Program-made: the position numbers and the translations under genes
Shown: piece after piece, positions 9,392 through 18,613 of the stretch
Numbering within the stretch: the stretch's first letter is position 1
How the letters are laid out: every line of letters starts with the position of its first letter
From: Thermomonas sp. XSG
GTDB lineage: Bacteria > Pseudomonadota > Gammaproteobacteria > Xanthomonadales > Xanthomonadaceae
Assembly: GCF_014678725.1 (NCBI RefSeq)
Contig: NZ_CP061497.1
Span: 2,983,479-3,047,478 of the forward strand
Length of the DNA: 64,000 nucleotides
Direction: 5' to 3'
The notes under the pieces: generated by a model
Databases searched by the model: none
What the model was told of the DNA's origin: nothing
What the model saw: only the letters and a program-made list of their open reading frames with translations

Positions 9392-10180
9392 TCAACCCGT
9401 GATGGCGCGGGCGGCCTCGAATGCCTGCCCGAACAACGCCTCAACAGGAGGAAGCAATTCCCGTACCAGCACCATCAGCAGGAGCAGCCCGACCAGCAGC
9501 GCCAGCGGCATGCCGATCTGGATGGGATTGAACTGCGGCGCGGCGCGGGAGAGCACGCCGACCACGATGTTCACCGCCAGCATCGCCACCGTGACCGGCA
9601 GCGACAGCAGCACGGCGGTGCGCAGTACGGTAGGGAAAAATCCGGGAACCACCGCCAGGAACGCCGCAAAATCGGCGAATGGGGCGCCAATGGGCTGTGC
9701 CCGGTAGCTGTCGGCCAGCAACTTGAACAATGCCAGATGGGCATCGAGCGTGAAGAAGATCAGTCCGAAGCACAGGTAGAACCACAGCGACAGCACCGAC
9801 ATCTGGCTCTGGTTGGCGGGGTCGGCCATGGTGGCGAACGACAGCGCCATGTCCTGCGAGATGAACTGGCCGGCCAGGATGCCGACCTCGAAGGCCAGCC
9901 GCAGGACCATCCCGATGGCGATGCCGATGGCGAATTCACGCAGCACGTTGAGTGCCGTCAGCGCGTCCACCGCCGCCGGTGGCGGCACCGGCAGCATCCC
10001 GGACAGCGCCGCCGACACCGCCAGGGTGATGATCAGGCGTGCCCGCGCCGGCATGCCGCGGCCGCCGATGAAGGGCAGCACCTGCAGGGCAGCACCGATC
10101 CGGATCGCGTGCCACAGCACCGTGCCCAGCATCGCGAACAGGTTGACGCCCTGCGCGCTGATGAAGGTGATGTCGTCCAT
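9392..10180 (-). CDS. fliR: Flagellar export apparatus protein FliR (262 aa)
   Basis: Hydrophobic membrane protein of the FliPQR export gate. Several hydrophobic helices are visible (e.g. LLVGLLLLMVLVREL near the C-terminus), and the position directly between fliQ and flhB is canonical. The spacing from fliQ is 10 bp. Confidence 0.94.
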   Translation of the reverse strand: MDDITFISAQGVNLFAMLGTVLWHAIRIGAALQVLPFIGGRGMPARARLIITLAVSAALSGMLPVPPPAAVDALTALNVLREFAIGIAIGMVLRLAFEVGILAGQFISQDMALSFATMADPANQSQMSVLSLWFYLCFGLIFFTLDAHLALFKLLADSYRAQPIGAPFADFAAFLAVVPGFFPTVLRTAVLLSLPVTVAMLAVNIVVGVLSRAAPQFNPIQIGMPLALLVGLLLLMVLVRELLPPVEALFGQAFEAARAITG

Positions 10181-10190
10181 GCCCCGGGTG

Positions 10191-10460
10191 TCAGCCGATC
10201 AGGTGCGGGATCTGCTGGAACAGCTCGGTGGTGAACGACACCAGCCGTCCCAGCAGGAAGTTGCCCATCAGCGCCACCACCGCCACCAGCGCGATGACCT
10301 TGGCCACGAACGCCACGGTGGGCTCGTTGATCGAGGTGGCGGCCTGCAGGATGCCCACCACCACGCCGGTGGCCAGCACCGCCAGCAGCAGCGGCATGGC
10401 CAGCAGCAGGGCCATGTACAGCCCTTGGGCCAGCTGGGTGAGGGCGGTTTCCGGACTCAT
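10191..10460 (-). CDS. fliQ: Flagellar export apparatus protein FliQ (89 aa)
   Basis: Two-helix membrane protein of the export gate core. The sequence shows the family pattern LLLAVLATGVVVGILQAATSIN for helix 1 and the turn, and a second hydrophobic helix VIALVAVVALMGNFLLGRL. Length matches the family (89-90 aa). It sits 12 bp downstream of fliP. Confidence 0.95.
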   Translation of the reverse strand: MSPETALTQLAQGLYMALLLAMPLLLAVLATGVVVGILQAATSINEPTVAFVAKVIALVAVVALMGNFLLGRLVSFTTELFQQIPHLIG

Positions 10461-10472
10461 CGGCGGGCCACG

Positions 10473-11279
10473 TCAGATCGTGTTGAAACTGCCGGCCAGG
10501 GCGCCGACCACCAGCACCCAGCCGTCCACCAGCACGAACAGCAGGATCTTGAACGGCGCCGAGATCAGCATCGGGGAGAGCATCATCATGCCCATCGACA
10601 TCAGCACGCTGGCCACCACCAGGTCGATGATCACGAACGGGATGTAGATCAGGAACGCGATCTCGAACGCGGTCTTCAGCTCGCTGGTGAGGAAGGACGC
10701 GGCCAGCACCCCGAACGGCACGTCCTGCGGCGTGGCGTAGGGTCCCGTGTTGGACAGGTTGGCGAAGGTCATCAGGTCGTTTTCGCGCACCTGCGCCAGC
10801 ATGAAGGCGCGGAACGGCCCCGATGCCGCCTCCCAGGCGGTGCGGAAGTCCATCTGCTTGTCGAGATAGGGCGCGATGCCCGCGTTCCACGACTGGTCGA
10901 ACACCGGCTGCATCACCATCGCGGTGAGGAACAGCGCCAGCGCCAGCAGGACCTGGTTGGACGGCGCCTGGCCGGTGCCCAGCGCCTGCCGCAGCAGGCT
11001 GAGCACGATGATGATGCGGGTGAACGCGGTCACCCCCAGCAGCAGCGCCGGCAGCAGGGTGATGCTGGTCATCAGCAGCAACACCTGCATCGGCATGCTG
11101 ACCGGCTGGTTGCCGATCTGGCCGACGTTCACCGCCGGCAGCGACGGTGAAGCAGGTGCGGCCGCCGGCGCCGCCTGGACGGCTTGGGCAGCCTGTGCGA
11201 ATGCGTCACCCGCGAACAGGCAGCAGACCAGTGCGCACAGGACCAGCAGCGTGCGCGGGCGGGGCAGGGACAGGGTCAT
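10473..11279 (-). CDS. fliP: Flagellar export apparatus protein FliP (268 aa)
   Basis: Core of the export gate. It has a cleavable signal peptide (LLVLCALVCCLFAGDAFAQA), which is typical of FliP, followed by family blocks MTSITLLPALLLGVTAFTRI and LRQALGTGQAPSNQVL. A C-terminal membrane hairpin contains PFKILLFVLVDGWVLVV. The ATG at 11279 overlaps the fliO stop (ATGA). Confidence 0.95.
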   Translation of the reverse strand: MTLSLPRPRTLLVLCALVCCLFAGDAFAQAAQAVQAAPAAAPASPSLPAVNVGQIGNQPVSMPMQVLLLMTSITLLPALLLGVTAFTRIIIVLSLLRQALGTGQAPSNQVLLALALFLTAMVMQPVFDQSWNAGIAPYLDKQMDFRTAWEAASGPFRAFMLAQVRENDLMTFANLSNTGPYATPQDVPFGVLAASFLTSELKTAFEIAFLIYIPFVIIDLVVASVLMSMGMMMLSPMLISAPFKILLFVLVDGWVLVVGALAGSFNTI

Positions 11280-11893
11280 GCCGGCTTTTTCCCGAGGCGT
11301 TGCGCCAGCAGTTGTGCGAACGGCGTCGGCTGCGCGGGGGCGTCGTCAGCGAGCGGGGTTTCCAGGGTGTGCAGCAACCGGGTGCCGCCGGCGCCGGTGC
11401 CGAGCAGCAGCTGGGTGCCGCCCACCTCCACCACCACCAAGCGCTCGCGCGTGCCCAGCGCCAGCGAGCGCACCACACGCAGGCCGCCGTTGCCGCGCAA
11501 GCCGGTCATGCCTGGCATCCGCCGTGCCAGCCAGGCCAGTCCGAAGATCAGGCCCAGTACCAGCGCCAGCGCGAACAGGGTGCCACCGATGCTGCCGGCC
11601 ACGCTGGGCGGGGCGGCATGCGCGGGCTGCTGGACGCCTGCAATGGCCTTGGTCGGGCGCGCCGGGATGCCGGCGATGGTCTTTGCTGTCGCGACCGGTG
11701 CCGCCACGTCGGTACCGGCCGGGGCCGCTTGCGCATGCGTCGCAGTGGCTGCGCCTGGCGCCTGCGCCAGCTGCCCACTCGGGGAGGCGGCATTGGCCGG
11801 GGCGCTGGCGTCCTGCGCGGGAGCGGCGCCCGTGGGCGCGGGCCGCGACGCGTTCTGCGCAGGTGTGCTGCCGGGAAGTGCGGTGTTGTCCAT
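11276..11893 (-). CDS. fliO: Flagellar biosynthetic protein FliO (205 aa)
   Basis: FliO helps assemble the FliP ring. This copy has an unusually long Ala/Pro-rich N-terminal region (about 1-75) before a single transmembrane helix (IGGTLFALALVLGLIFGLAW). The cytoplasmic FliO domain follows, with RVVRSLALGTRERLVVVEVGGTQLLLG, the family signature. It starts 4 bp after the fliN stop and overlaps fliP. Confidence 0.9.
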   Translation of the reverse strand: MDNTALPGSTPAQNASRPAPTGAAPAQDASAPANAASPSGQLAQAPGAATATHAQAAPAGTDVAAPVATAKTIAGIPARPTKAIAGVQQPAHAAPPSVAGSIGGTLFALALVLGLIFGLAWLARRMPGMTGLRGNGGLRVVRSLALGTRERLVVVEVGGTQLLLGTGAGGTRLLHTLETPLADDAPAQPTPFAQLLAQRLGKKPA

Positions 11894-11897
11894 CGGC

Positions 11898-12254
11898 TCA
11901 GCGCAGGCGCTTGATGCGCTCGCTCGGGCTGACCACGTCGGTCAGGCGGACACCGAAGCGGTCGTTGACCACCACCACCTCGCCCTGGGCGATCAGGGTG
12001 TCGTTGACGTAGACGTCCAGTGGTTCCCCGGCGGCGCGTTCCAGCTCCACCACCGAACCCTGGTTGAGCTGCAGCAGGTTGCGGATCGGGATGCGGGCAT
12101 GTCCGACCACCAGTGACAGGGTCACCGGCACGTCGAGGATGACATCGAGGTTGAGGTCGACCTTCGGGCCGCTGTTGGCATTGGGATCGGTGGCGGTTCC
12201 GGCGGTCAGGGCCTCGAAGGCGGCAAGCTGGGCAGCTTCGTCGATGGATGTCAT
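11898..12254 (-). CDS. fliN: Flagellar motor switch protein FliN (118 aa)
   Basis: C-ring component. The SpoA-type domain is visible: LDVILDVPVTLSLVVGHARIPIRNLLQLNQGSVVEL, followed by EPLDVYVNDTLIAQGEVVVVNDRFGVRLTDVVSPSERI. The ATG at 12254 overlaps the fliM stop (ATGA), so the longer open frame upstream was rejected. Length is normal for FliN. Confidence 0.96.
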   Translation of the reverse strand: MTSIDEAAQLAAFEALTAGTATDPNANSGPKVDLNLDVILDVPVTLSLVVGHARIPIRNLLQLNQGSVVELERAAGEPLDVYVNDTLIAQGEVVVVNDRFGVRLTDVVSPSERIKRLR

Positions 12255-13246
12255 AGCGTCGGTACCGGAGTCTGTGGGGAGCGGGGGGCGTGTACGTCGG
12301 TGATCTTCACCGCGTTCCTGCCGTTGTGGACGCCGAATTCGCCGGTGAACAGCGGCAGGTGTTCGACATGCACGGGGATCTCGGGCTTGAGATCGATCGG
12401 GATCACGTCGCCGACCTTGAGCTTGCTGAGCTCGCGCAGGCTGATCTGGCGGGTGGCGAGGGTGCTCTTCACGTCCACCGCCACGTCCTGCAGCTGCGCG
12501 TGCAGCGCGCTGGTCCAGTTCTCGTCCTTCTCGACGCGGTCGCTCTGCACGCCGGCGTCGAGCTGCTCGCGGATCGGTTCCAGCATCGACCACGGCAGCG
12601 CCAGGTGCAGCTCGCCGCCACCGCCTTCCAGTTCGACGTGGAAACGGCAGACCACGATGTACTCGCGCGGACTGATGATGTTGGCGAAGTGCGGATTGAC
12701 CTCGGAGTTCATGTACTCGAACTCCACGTTCATCACCGGCGCCCAGGCCTCGGCGAAGTCCGAGAAGGTCTGCTTGAGCAGCAGCTGGATCACCCGCATC
12801 TCGGTGGGGGTGAACTCGCGGCCCTCGATGCGGGTGTGGTACTTGCCGTTGCCGCCGAAGAAATTGTCGACCACGGTGAACACCAGGCGCGGCTCGAACA
12901 TCACGATGCCGGTGCCGCGCAGCGGCTTCATCTTCACCAGGTTGATGTTGGTGGGGACCTGCAGCGAATGCATGTATTCGCCGAAGCGGATCATGTCGAT
13001 GCCGCGCACCGACAGGTCGGCGGAGCGACGCAGCAGGTTGAACAGGCCGATCCGCCAGGTCCGTGCGAAGCGTTCGTTGATCATCTCCAGGGTCGGCAGG
13101 CGACCGCGGATGATCCGCTCCTGGGTGGCGAAATCGTAGGTCCGCGCCTCGCCCGGGGCGGGCGGTGGCTCGACGTCGACCGCGCCCGAATCCACCCCGT
13201 GGAGGAGGGCGTCGATCTCGTCCTGGCTGAGCAGGTCGGTGGTCAT
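12251..13246 (-). CDS. fliM: Flagellar motor switch protein FliM (331 aa)
   Basis: C-ring protein that binds CheY-P. The N-terminal CheY-binding motif LLSQDEIDALLHGV is at residues 5-18. The middle domain has the family motif NFFGGNGKYH with the GGxG centre, and a C-terminal SpoA domain follows. It sits 13 bp downstream of fliL and overlaps fliN by 4 bp. Confidence 0.96.
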   Translation of the reverse strand: MTTDLLSQDEIDALLHGVDSGAVDVEPPPAPGEARTYDFATQERIIRGRLPTLEMINERFARTWRIGLFNLLRRSADLSVRGIDMIRFGEYMHSLQVPTNINLVKMKPLRGTGIVMFEPRLVFTVVDNFFGGNGKYHTRIEGREFTPTEMRVIQLLLKQTFSDFAEAWAPVMNVEFEYMNSEVNPHFANIISPREYIVVCRFHVELEGGGGELHLALPWSMLEPIREQLDAGVQSDRVEKDENWTSALHAQLQDVAVDVKSTLATRQISLRELSKLKVGDVIPIDLKPEIPVHVEHLPLFTGEFGVHNGRNAVKITDVHAPRSPQTPVPTL

Positions 13247-13259
13247 CGGGCTGGTCCGC

Positions 13260-13781
13260 CTACTGGATCACGATGCTGGTGAACAACAGTGCGTCCACCT
13301 GGTTGGCCGCATGCTGCGCCTTGAGGGTCTTCTTGACCTCGGCCAGCGCTTGCGCCTGCAGCTGTTCCTTGCCGTTGCGGCCGGTCAGCTGCTGCGAGGT
13401 CTGCTGGCCGAACAGCAGCAGCAGCTTGTTGCGGATGATCGGGGTGTGCAGCGCCACCGCCGCGGCGGTGTCCCCATCCCGGGTCTGCAGTTGCACGTCC
13501 GCCTGCAGGTAGCGCGCGCCGCCCTCGTCGGCCAGGTTGACCACGAAGGCCGGTTCCAGCGCGATGTACTGGGCAGGGCCTGTCGGCTTGGCACCGGCAG
13601 GGGCGGCGGGCTTCAGGAACCACAGCGCCGCGGCGGCACCGGCGCCGATGATCGCCACCAGGGCCAGGACGATGAACAGCATCTTCTTCGGCTTGCTCTT
13701 CGGCAGTGGCGCTTCAGGCGCGGCGGCGCCGGGCTTGGCAGTCGGAGTTCTGGCAGGTGCTGCTGGCACGGATCGGTCCAT
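13260..13781 (-). CDS. fliL: Flagellar basal-body-associated protein FliL (173 aa)
   Basis: Inner-membrane protein that supports stator function. A short cytoplasmic Ala/Pro-rich tail is followed by one transmembrane helix (MLFIVLALVAIIGAGAAAAL) and a periplasmic FliL domain (YIALEPAFVVNLADEG...RYLQADVQLQTR). The start at 13781 is chosen over upstream ATGs because the sigma-54 promoter at 13808-13823 would begin transcription near 13797, downstream of those codons. First gene of fliLMNOPQR. Confidence 0.93.
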   Translation of the reverse strand: MDRSVPAAPARTPTAKPGAAAPEAPLPKSKPKKMLFIVLALVAIIGAGAAAALWFLKPAAPAGAKPTGPAQYIALEPAFVVNLADEGGARYLQADVQLQTRDGDTAAAVALHTPIIRNKLLLLFGQQTSQQLTGRNGKEQLQAQALAEVKKTLKAQHAANQVDALLFTSIVIQ

Positions 13782-13807
13782 CCTTGAGCGGGCTATGCCC
13801 GACATGG

Positions 13808-13823
13808 TGCAAATCGCGTGCCG
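13808..13823 (-). promoter_or_regulatory. Sigma-54 promoter of the fliL operon
   Basis: On the minus strand the sequence is CGGCACGCGATTTGCA. It matches the -24/-12 consensus TGGCACGNNNNTTGCW at every defined position but the first, with correct GG-to-GC spacing. Predicted transcription start is near 13797, 16 nt before the fliL ATG. The regulator is likely FleQ with RpoN2, both encoded nearby. Confidence 0.8.
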
Positions 13824-13923
13824 GCAATGCAATGGTCAATGCTGCCGGACTGCCTGCGCGGCGGGCATGGCAAGCGCTCAACGCCAGCCACGGGGCGTAT
13901 GCGCGGCTTGGCGGTGCCTGTGA

Positions 13924-15093
13924 TCAGGCGTAGACGTCGAGCAGTCCGCGGCCGCGACGGAAATCCGGCGGCAGCGGCGAACCGGCCTCCTCCGGCAGGG
14001 TCAAACCGCTGCCCTGGCCCGGCTGCGGCAGGCCGTCGCCGGACTGGCGCTGGCCGCCCTGGCCCTGGCCGACGCCGGCATGGGCCAGCTGCAGGCCGTG
14101 CTGGCCGAGCATTTCGCGCAGCCGCGGCAGGCTGGCTTCCAGCGCCTGCCGGACTTCCGGCTGGGTGCTGTGGAACTCCGCGCGCACGTTGTTGCCGTCC
14201 ATCTGCAGGCGGATGTCGATGGCGCCCAGGTGCTCGGGGACCACCCGGATCTCGGCCTGGCCGATGCGTTGCCCGGCCAGCCAAGTCACGTGGCCGCTGA
14301 AGCCGTCGTCATAGCCGTTGGCGGGGTCGGCCGGCTGTGTCAGTACCGGTGCCGCGAGCGGCGCGGCTGGCGTGCTGGCCGGTTGAACCCCGGCCAGCGA
14401 CTGCAGCGCGTTGATCGGGCCGGTGGCGGATGCCGCCGCAGGCGCCTCGATGGGGGTAGCGGCCTGTTCCGCGACGGGCAATACGAAGCCCGGCAGCGAC
14501 GCATCGGCGCCCGCTGCCTGGTGGGCGAAGCCCGGCTGCGACAGGGCGGAGCGCGCGGCGTGCGCGGCCGGCAGGCCAGTGTCGGGCGCGGTGTCCGCCG
14601 GCAGGCCGGTCGTGGGAGAGGTGGTGGTTGCGGGCGCTGGCATGGTGATATCGGCGCCAACCAAGCCCACGCCCAGACCCGGTTGGCTGGCCGCCAGTAC
14701 GGCCAGCGGCCGCGAGGCGGTGTCGGCAGCGGCGTTCGTCGTGGGCGTTGGCAGGACGGGCGCAGCCACCGGCAGCACTGCCACTTGCGGCGTTTGCGGC
14801 ATCTGCGCCAATACGCTCAGCAGCGGATCGGCGGCAGGCGTTTCTTCCGGCCGTTCGCTGGTAGCGGGGCGGGTGGTGGCCGGCAGCACGCCAGCCAGCG
14901 AAATCGCGGCCGCTTCCGACTGCTCGCCCAGCAGCAGGTCGAACAGCAGGCTGGGGTTGCCGGCCGGGGTGCCGGGCGCGTCCTGCGCGGCAGTGCCCGC
15001 AGGGGGGGCGGTGGTGGCCGTTGCCGCCAGTACCGCGGCGGCGGGCGCAGCCGCAGCGGTCGGCAGCGGCAGGCTGGCGGTTTCGCCCATCAT
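13924..15093 (-). CDS. fliK: Hook-length control protein FliK (389 aa)
   Basis: Secreted molecular ruler that triggers the FlhB specificity switch. The first 290 residues are low-complexity Ala/Pro/Thr sequence, as expected for this fast-evolving region. The conserved Flg_hook domain is near 300-370 (AEIRVVPEHLGAIDIRLQMDGNNVRAEFHSTQPEVRQALE). The C-terminus is Gly/Gln-rich. The ATG at 15093 overlaps the fliJ stop (ATGA). Confidence 0.92.
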   Translation of the reverse strand: MMGETASLPLPTAAAAPAAAVLAATATTAPPAGTAAQDAPGTPAGNPSLLFDLLLGEQSEAAAISLAGVLPATTRPATSERPEETPAADPLLSVLAQMPQTPQVAVLPVAAPVLPTPTTNAAADTASRPLAVLAASQPGLGVGLVGADITMPAPATTTSPTTGLPADTAPDTGLPAAHAARSALSQPGFAHQAAGADASLPGFVLPVAEQAATPIEAPAAASATGPINALQSLAGVQPASTPAAPLAAPVLTQPADPANGYDDGFSGHVTWLAGQRIGQAEIRVVPEHLGAIDIRLQMDGNNVRAEFHSTQPEVRQALEASLPRLREMLGQHGLQLAHAGVGQGQGGQRQSGDGLPQPGQGSGLTLPEEAGSPLPPDFRRGRGLLDVYA

Positions 15094-15536
15094 GGTTCGC
15101 TGCCTTCCTGCGCCACGCGGACGCGGCGCGCGCCCAGGTCGTCCAGCTCGCGCTGCTCGCGGCGGTCGGCCACGCGCAGTTCCTCCGCGCGATAGCTGGC
15201 GGCCAGCTGCTCCAGCACCTTGTTGTCGCGGCTGGCCAGCATCAGCCGGGCGCGCTCGACTTCGCAGTTCTGGCGGGAGGTATCGACCACCTGCGCCTGC
15301 TGCTGCAGGGCGGTATCGAGTTTGGCGCGGAACGCCACGTGGTTGGCCAGCATGGCCGGTGCCAGCGTGCCGCCGGACGGCGCGACGCTGTAGGAGTCGG
15401 CGTACTCCTTCAGCGTGTCGAGGCGCTGCTGCTGTTCGGCCAGCGTCTTGTCGCGCTCGGCCAGCATCTTCGCCACCGTGTCCTGGCGCTGCTGGGTGAC
15501 CCGGAGGAGGGGGTTCAGTCGTTGCGAACGGGTCAT
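15090..15536 (-). CDS. fliJ: Flagellar export chaperone FliJ (148 aa)
   Basis: Coiled-coil stalk-like subunit of the FliHIJ ATPase complex. Almost the whole protein is heptad-rich ([32 protein letters not shown]) with the two-helix FliJ layout. The ATG at 15536 overlaps the fliI stop and its stop overlaps the fliK start, so all three genes are coupled. Confidence 0.92.
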   Translation of the reverse strand: MTRSQRLNPLLRVTQQRQDTVAKMLAERDKTLAEQQQRLDTLKEYADSYSVAPSGGTLAPAMLANHVAFRAKLDTALQQQAQVVDTSRQNCEVERARLMLASRDNKVLEQLAASYRAEELRVADRREQRELDDLGARRVRVAQEGSEP

Positions 15537-16912
15537 AGGGCGATCTCCGGAGCGCCGTCGAGCAGACGGGCGAGGGCATTGCGACTGGCTTCGACGTCCG
15601 CCGATTCGGCGACATCCTGGCCAAGGAACTGGAGGATCTGCGGCCACAATGCAAGGGCGTCATCGACTACCGGGTCGTTGCCGCGCTGGTAGGCGCCGAT
15701 GGCGATCAGGTCGCGCTGGGCGTTGTAGGCGGCCATCAGCTGCTTGAGGCGGCGGATGCGGCCGCGCCAAGCCGGATCGGTGATGTCCTGCATCACGCGG
15801 CTGACCGAGACCTCCACGTCGATGGCCGGGTACAGGCCGGCGTCGGCGATCCGGCGGGTGAGCACGATGTGGCCGTCGAGGATGGCGCGGGCGGCGTCGG
15901 CGATTGGCTCCTGCTGGTCGTCGCCCTCGGTCAGCACGGTGTAGAAGGCGGTGATCGAGCCGCGGCCGTCGGCGCCGTTGCCGGCGCGTTCCACCAGCGC
16001 CGGCAGGCGTGCGAATACCGACGGCGGGTAGCCGCGGGTGGTCGGCGGTTCGCCGACCGACAGGCCGATCTCGCGCTGGGCGTGGGCGAAGCGGGTCAGG
16101 GAGTCCATGAGCAGGAGCACATGCAAGCCCTGGTCCCGGAACCATTCGGCGATGGCGGTGGCGCGCAGGGCGCCGTGCAGGCGTGCCAGCGGCGGCCGGT
16201 CGGCCGGGGCGGCCACCACGACCGAACGGCGCAGGCCCTCGGGTCCGAGGGTGCTTTCGACGAAATCGCGCACTTCGCGGCCGCGTTCGCCGATCAGGCC
16301 GACCACGATCACGTCGGCGGCGGTGTAGCGGGTCATCATCCCCAGCAGCGTCGATTTACCGACGCCGGAGCCGGCGAACAGGCCGACGCGTTGGCCGCGG
16401 CCGATCGGCAGCAGGGCGTTGATGGCGCGCACGCCGACGTCCAGCGAGCGGGTGATCGGCTCGCGCATCAGCGGGTTGATCTGGACGCCCGACAGACCGA
16501 CGAAATCCTCGGCGCGCAGCGGCGGGCGGCCATCCAGCGGCACGCCGTCGCTGTCGATGACGCGGCCCAGCAGGCCTTCGCCCACCGCCACCTCGCCACG
16601 GCTGGAGCCGGTGATGACGCGTGCGTTGGGCAGCAGGCCGGACAGGTCGGAGGTGGGCATCAGGAAGGTGCGATCGCCGGCGAAGCCGACCACTTCGGCG
16701 TCCACCCAGCGGCCGCCGCTGCTTTCCACGCTGCAGCGCGATCCCAATGGGGCCTCGCAGCCGGTGGCCTCCAATGTCAGGCCAACGGCGCGGCGCAGTA
16801 CGCCTTCGCGGACCATGCCCATGGCCGGAATGCGCTCGGTGTCCATGCCGCGCAACCGCATCGCCAGCCGCAGGCTGCGTGCTTCGTCCCATTGTGCGGC
16901 GGCAATGCTCAT
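15533..16912 (-). CDS. fliI: Flagellum-specific ATPase FliI (459 aa)
   Basis: F1-beta-like ATPase that unfolds export substrates. Walker A GSGVGKST is at 181-188, Walker B is [20 protein letters not shown], and the family motif [14 protein letters not shown] is present. Length is normal. A 118-bp gap separates it from fliH, larger than elsewhere in the operon, in which I found no -24/-12 box. Confidence 0.96.
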   Translation of the reverse strand: MSIAAAQWDEARSLRLAMRLRGMDTERIPAMGMVREGVLRRAVGLTLEATGCEAPLGSRCSVESSGGRWVDAEVVGFAGDRTFLMPTSDLSGLLPNARVITGSSRGEVAVGEGLLGRVIDSDGVPLDGRPPLRAEDFVGLSGVQINPLMREPITRSLDVGVRAINALLPIGRGQRVGLFAGSGVGKSTLLGMMTRYTAADVIVVGLIGERGREVRDFVESTLGPEGLRRSVVVAAPADRPPLARLHGALRATAIAEWFRDQGLHVLLLMDSLTRFAHAQREIGLSVGEPPTTRGYPPSVFARLPALVERAGNGADGRGSITAFYTVLTEGDDQQEPIADAARAILDGHIVLTRRIADAGLYPAIDVEVSVSRVMQDITDPAWRGRIRRLKQLMAAYNAQRDLIAIGAYQRGNDPVVDDALALWPQILQFLGQDVAESADVEASRNALARLLDGAPEIAL

Positions 16913-17030
16913 CGGCTGCTTCCCGCGGGGCTGCGTTTGGCGTCCTGCAATGAATCGCGACGGACGTCACGGTTCTCCATGCCTATCCAGCGCTTTTTCG
17001 CGCAAAAGATCAAGGGCCTTGCGCACCGGT

Positions 17031-17618
17031 TCACGCGCCGGCTCCGGCGATGATCCGCTGCAGGGTGGCGTTGAGCCGGGCAGACAGACTGCCGTCGATG
17101 CGCACGCTGTCGGCATGCAGGCGCAGGTCGCCGCGGGCAAGGGTGGTATCGCCGCTCAGGCGCACGCCCTGCAGTGACAGCAGCTGTGGGCTGAGCATGG
17201 CCAGGTCGTCCGGATGCAGGCGCAGTTCCACCTGGCGCTGGTCGCTGCCGGCCAGCTCCAACGCTTCGCGCACCAGCGCCTCCAACAGCGCCGGCTCAAC
17301 CGCATAGCTGCGGCGCAGCAGGGTGCCGGCGATGCGTACGGCGAGATCGCCAAGCGCATCGCCGACTTCACCATCCAGCCGCGCCAGCGGCCGGGTGAAC
17401 GCGTCGAGGATGCCTTCCATCTGCGCGGCGATGCGACGCACCTCGGCCTGGCCCGCGGCCACCCCTTCCGCGTGCCCGCGGGCATAGCCCTCCGCGTGCG
17501 CCGCCTCCTCGATGGCCTGCAGTTCCTCCACGCTGGGCATGTGCCGCAGCGGCTCCTGCGGCGGCGGGGGCGGCGGCGGTGCGAGTTCCGGCGCGGCCCA
17601 GCGCACGGTGTTGCTCAT
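17031..17618 (-). CDS. fliH: Flagellar export regulator FliH (195 aa)
   Basis: Negative regulator and stator-like partner of FliI. A proline-rich N-terminus (PPPPPPPQEP) is followed by the characteristic small-residue AxxxG repeats (AHAEGYARGHAEGVAAGQAE). The C-terminal domain resembles ATP synthase delta/b subunits. Its start overlaps the fliG stop by 4 bp. Confidence 0.92.
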   Translation of the reverse strand: MSNTVRWAAPELAPPPPPPPQEPLRHMPSVEELQAIEEAAHAEGYARGHAEGVAAGQAEVRRIAAQMEGILDAFTRPLARLDGEVGDALGDLAVRIAGTLLRRSYAVEPALLEALVREALELAGSDQRQVELRLHPDDLAMLSPQLLSLQGVRLSGDTTLARGDLRLHADSVRIDGSLSARLNATLQRIIAGAGA

Positions 17619-18613
17619 ACGAAGACCTCGGCCTTCACGGCCAGCTGGATGGTTCCGTCTTCGGCCATCTTGCGGACGATGGCGAGGATTTCCTTCTGCG
17701 CGGCTTCGACCTCGGCCAGGCGCACCGGCCCGCGGGCTTCCATGTCCTCGACCAGCATCTCTGCGGCGCGCTGGGACATGTTGGCGGCGATCTTGTCCTT
17801 GACCTTGGTGTCGGCGCCGCGCAGGGCCAGCGCCAGCCGGTCGGCCGGGACCTCGCGCAGGACCGACTGCATGGCGCGATCGTCGATCTCGGCGAGGTTG
17901 TCGAACACGAACATATGGTCGCGGATGCTGGCGGTCAGCGTTTCGTCGATCTGCGCGATGGTGCCGAGGATGACCTCGTCCTGGCCGCTGTCCATGAAGT
18001 TGAGGATATTGGCCGCCACCTTGACGCCGCCGATGGAGGAGGACTTGAGGTTCTGGTTGCCTGCGAACTGCTTGGCCATCACGTCGTTCAGTTCATTGAG
18101 CGCGTGCGGCGGGATGCCGTCCAGGGTGGCGATACGGATCAGCACGTCGGCGCGGGTGCGCTCCGGCAGGAACTTCAGCGCGTCCGCGCCCTGGTCCGGG
18201 TCCAGGTGCGACAGCACGATGGCGATGATCTGGGGGTGTTCGTTGCGCACCAGGTCGGCGATGGCCCGGGGCTCCATCCACTTCAGGGTGTCCAGGCCGG
18301 TGGTGTTGCGGCCCAGCAGGATGCGGTCGATCAGGCTGCTGGCGCGCTCCTCGCCCAGCGCCTGCACCAGCACGCTGCGGACGTACTCGTCGGCGCCGCT
18401 GCCGATATTGGGTTGCTCCAGGGTGTCCACGAAGTCGTCGATCACCTTCTCGACGTCCTGCCGGGACACGCCGCCGACCGAGGTCATGGCCACGCCCAGC
18501 TTCTGCACTTCCTTGGCGCCCATGTGCTTGAGCACCTCGGCGGCCTGCTGCTCGCCCAGCGACAGCAGGATGACGGCGGCGCGCTGGACGCCGGTCAGGG
18601 TGTAGTCACTCAT
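17615..18613 (-). CDS. fliG: Flagellar motor switch protein FliG (332 aa)
   Basis: Torque-generating C-ring protein joining FliF to FliM. It shows the FliG_N block TGVQRAAVILLSLGEQQAAEVLKHMG, the EHPQ motif (VRNEHPQIIAIVLSHL) and a charged C-terminal domain. Two in-frame ATGs exist at 18613 (MSDYTL) and 18619 (MPMSDY); both overlap the fliF stop. I give the inner one, and the outer would add two residues. Confidence 0.95.
   Translation of the reverse strand: MSDYTLTGVQRAAVILLSLGEQQAAEVLKHMGAKEVQKLGVAMTSVGGVSRQDVEKVIDDFVDTLEQPNIGSGADEYVRSVLVQALGEERASSLIDRILLGRNTTGLDTLKWMEPRAIADLVRNEHPQIIAIVLSHLDPDQGADALKFLPERTRADVLIRIATLDGIPPHALNELNDVMAKQFAGNQNLKSSSIGGVKVAANILNFMDSGQDEVILGTIAQIDETLTASIRDHMFVFDNLAEIDDRAMQSVLREVPADRLALALRGADTKVKDKIAANMSQRAAEMLVEDMEARGPVRLAEVEAAQKEILAIVRKMAEDGTIQLAVKAEVFV

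Noticed and set aside
13862..13892. Second sigma-54 site upstream of fliL (TGGCTGGCGTTGAGC on the minus strand)
   Set aside because: The -12 element lacks TTGC, and a far better match lies at 13808-13823.
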